Below, in pieces: positions 29,375-29,495 of a DNA stretch of 29,495 nt (positions within the stretch are counted from its first letter, which is position 1; each line of letters opens with the position of its first letter). Position numbers and translations under genes: made by a program. This DNA comes from UMGS1002 sp050946195 (lineage in GTDB: Bacteria; Bacillota; Clostridia; Oscillospirales; CAG-272). The stretch lies in assembly GCA_050946195.1 (NCBI GenBank), contig JBMNUI010000019.1, forward strand, positions 1 through 29,495, given 5' to 3'. A model generated the notes under the pieces. It ran no database searches, was not told the DNA's origin, and saw only the letters and a list, made by a program, of their open reading frames with translations.

Positions 29375-29495
29375 GTGATCGCACTCATGATTGCCGCGGG
29401 CGCGGCTGCCGGGTTCCTCTCGCTTATGCTCACAAAAAAGCTTGTCCGGGCAAGAAGCGAAATCCTGCCCCGGCATGTAGTGCTCTCCCACAGGC
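29375..29495 (+). CDS. Start of a membrane protein controlled by the triple riboswitch (cut by window edge)
   Basis: 40 codons are visible. The GTG start at 29375 has a strong AAAGGAGG (29355-29362) 12 nt upstream; an internal ATG at 29387 is further away. The peptide begins VIALMIAAGAAAGFLSLML (initiator read as Met), a single hydrophobic segment rich in Ala and Gly, followed by a basic stretch TKKLVRARSE and then LPRHVVLSHR. This resembles the N-terminal helix of polytopic enzymes such as A24 prepilin peptidases, but too little is visible to assign it. Other reading frames lack a hydrophobic or sensible product. Confidence 0.65.
   Translation, partial: MIALMIAAGAAAGFLSLMLTKKLVRARSEILPRHVVLSHR

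Noticed and set aside
28618..29491. Short open frames on both strands across the riboswitch region.
   Set aside because: They are translations of the aptamer and terminator sequences, repeat the same peptide in several copies, and have no ribosome-binding sites.

Overview
The window most likely comes from a strictly anaerobic, single-membrane member of the Bacillota (class Clostridia, probably an Oscillospirales/Ruminococcaceae-like lineage). The inference rests on gene content and order. There is a SepF/YggT/YggS division cluster next to ileS-lspA-rluD. A split capsule tyrosine-kinase system (CpsB PHP phosphatase, CpsC adaptor, CpsD kinase) is present. A PerR-rubrerythrin pair, a DUF5685-DnaJ pair and two lipobox lipoproteins also fit. 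Promoters are close to the sigma-A consensus (TTGACA-N17-TATAAT). No tRNA, rRNA, CRISPR array, insertion sequence or prophage gene was found.

Layout. (1) 1-5212, minus strand: capsule/exopolysaccharide locus with CpsD kinase (cut by the window edge), CpsC, CpsB, a 4,6-dehydratase-type nucleotide-sugar enzyme and an O-antigen ligase/polymerase-like membrane protein. Candidate promoters precede cpsB and the dehydratase. (2) 5239-17959, minus strand: a long, tightly packed run with HAD phosphatase, RluD-like pseudouridine synthase, LspA, IleRS, YggT, SepF, YggS, a HlyD-like protein, MiaA, QueA, a glycerophosphodiester phosphodiesterase and an MFS transporter, probably led by the promoter at 17995-18023. 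(3) 18057-19307, plus strand: tcdA and rnhA, ending at a bidirectional terminator that faces (4) a large secreted PHP-domain/lamin-tail lipoprotein (19407-22079, minus). (5) 22260-23648, plus strand: perR-rbr and a broken small gene. (6) 23724-25046, minus: a GH4 glycosidase. (7) 25170-27499, plus: DUF5685, a DnaJ-domain protein with a Cys-rich tail, and a small membrane protein. (8) 27551-28443, minus: an SH3-domain lipoprotein with two perfect-consensus promoters and a structured leader. (9) 28523-29495, plus: a strong promoter, then an approximately 820-nt leader carrying three tandem cyclic-di-GMP-I (GEMM-I) riboswitch aptamers, each with its own terminator-like hairpin, ahead of the start of a membrane protein that runs off the window.

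The strongest discovery is the triple riboswitch leader. All three units conserve an alternative pairing between the 5' edge of the aptamer and the loop/inner stem of the following terminator hairpin. This predicts three serial ligand-OFF switches. Several surface functions lie in the same window: capsule, secreted lipoproteins and a c-di-GMP-controlled membrane protein. Their co-regulation is inference only.
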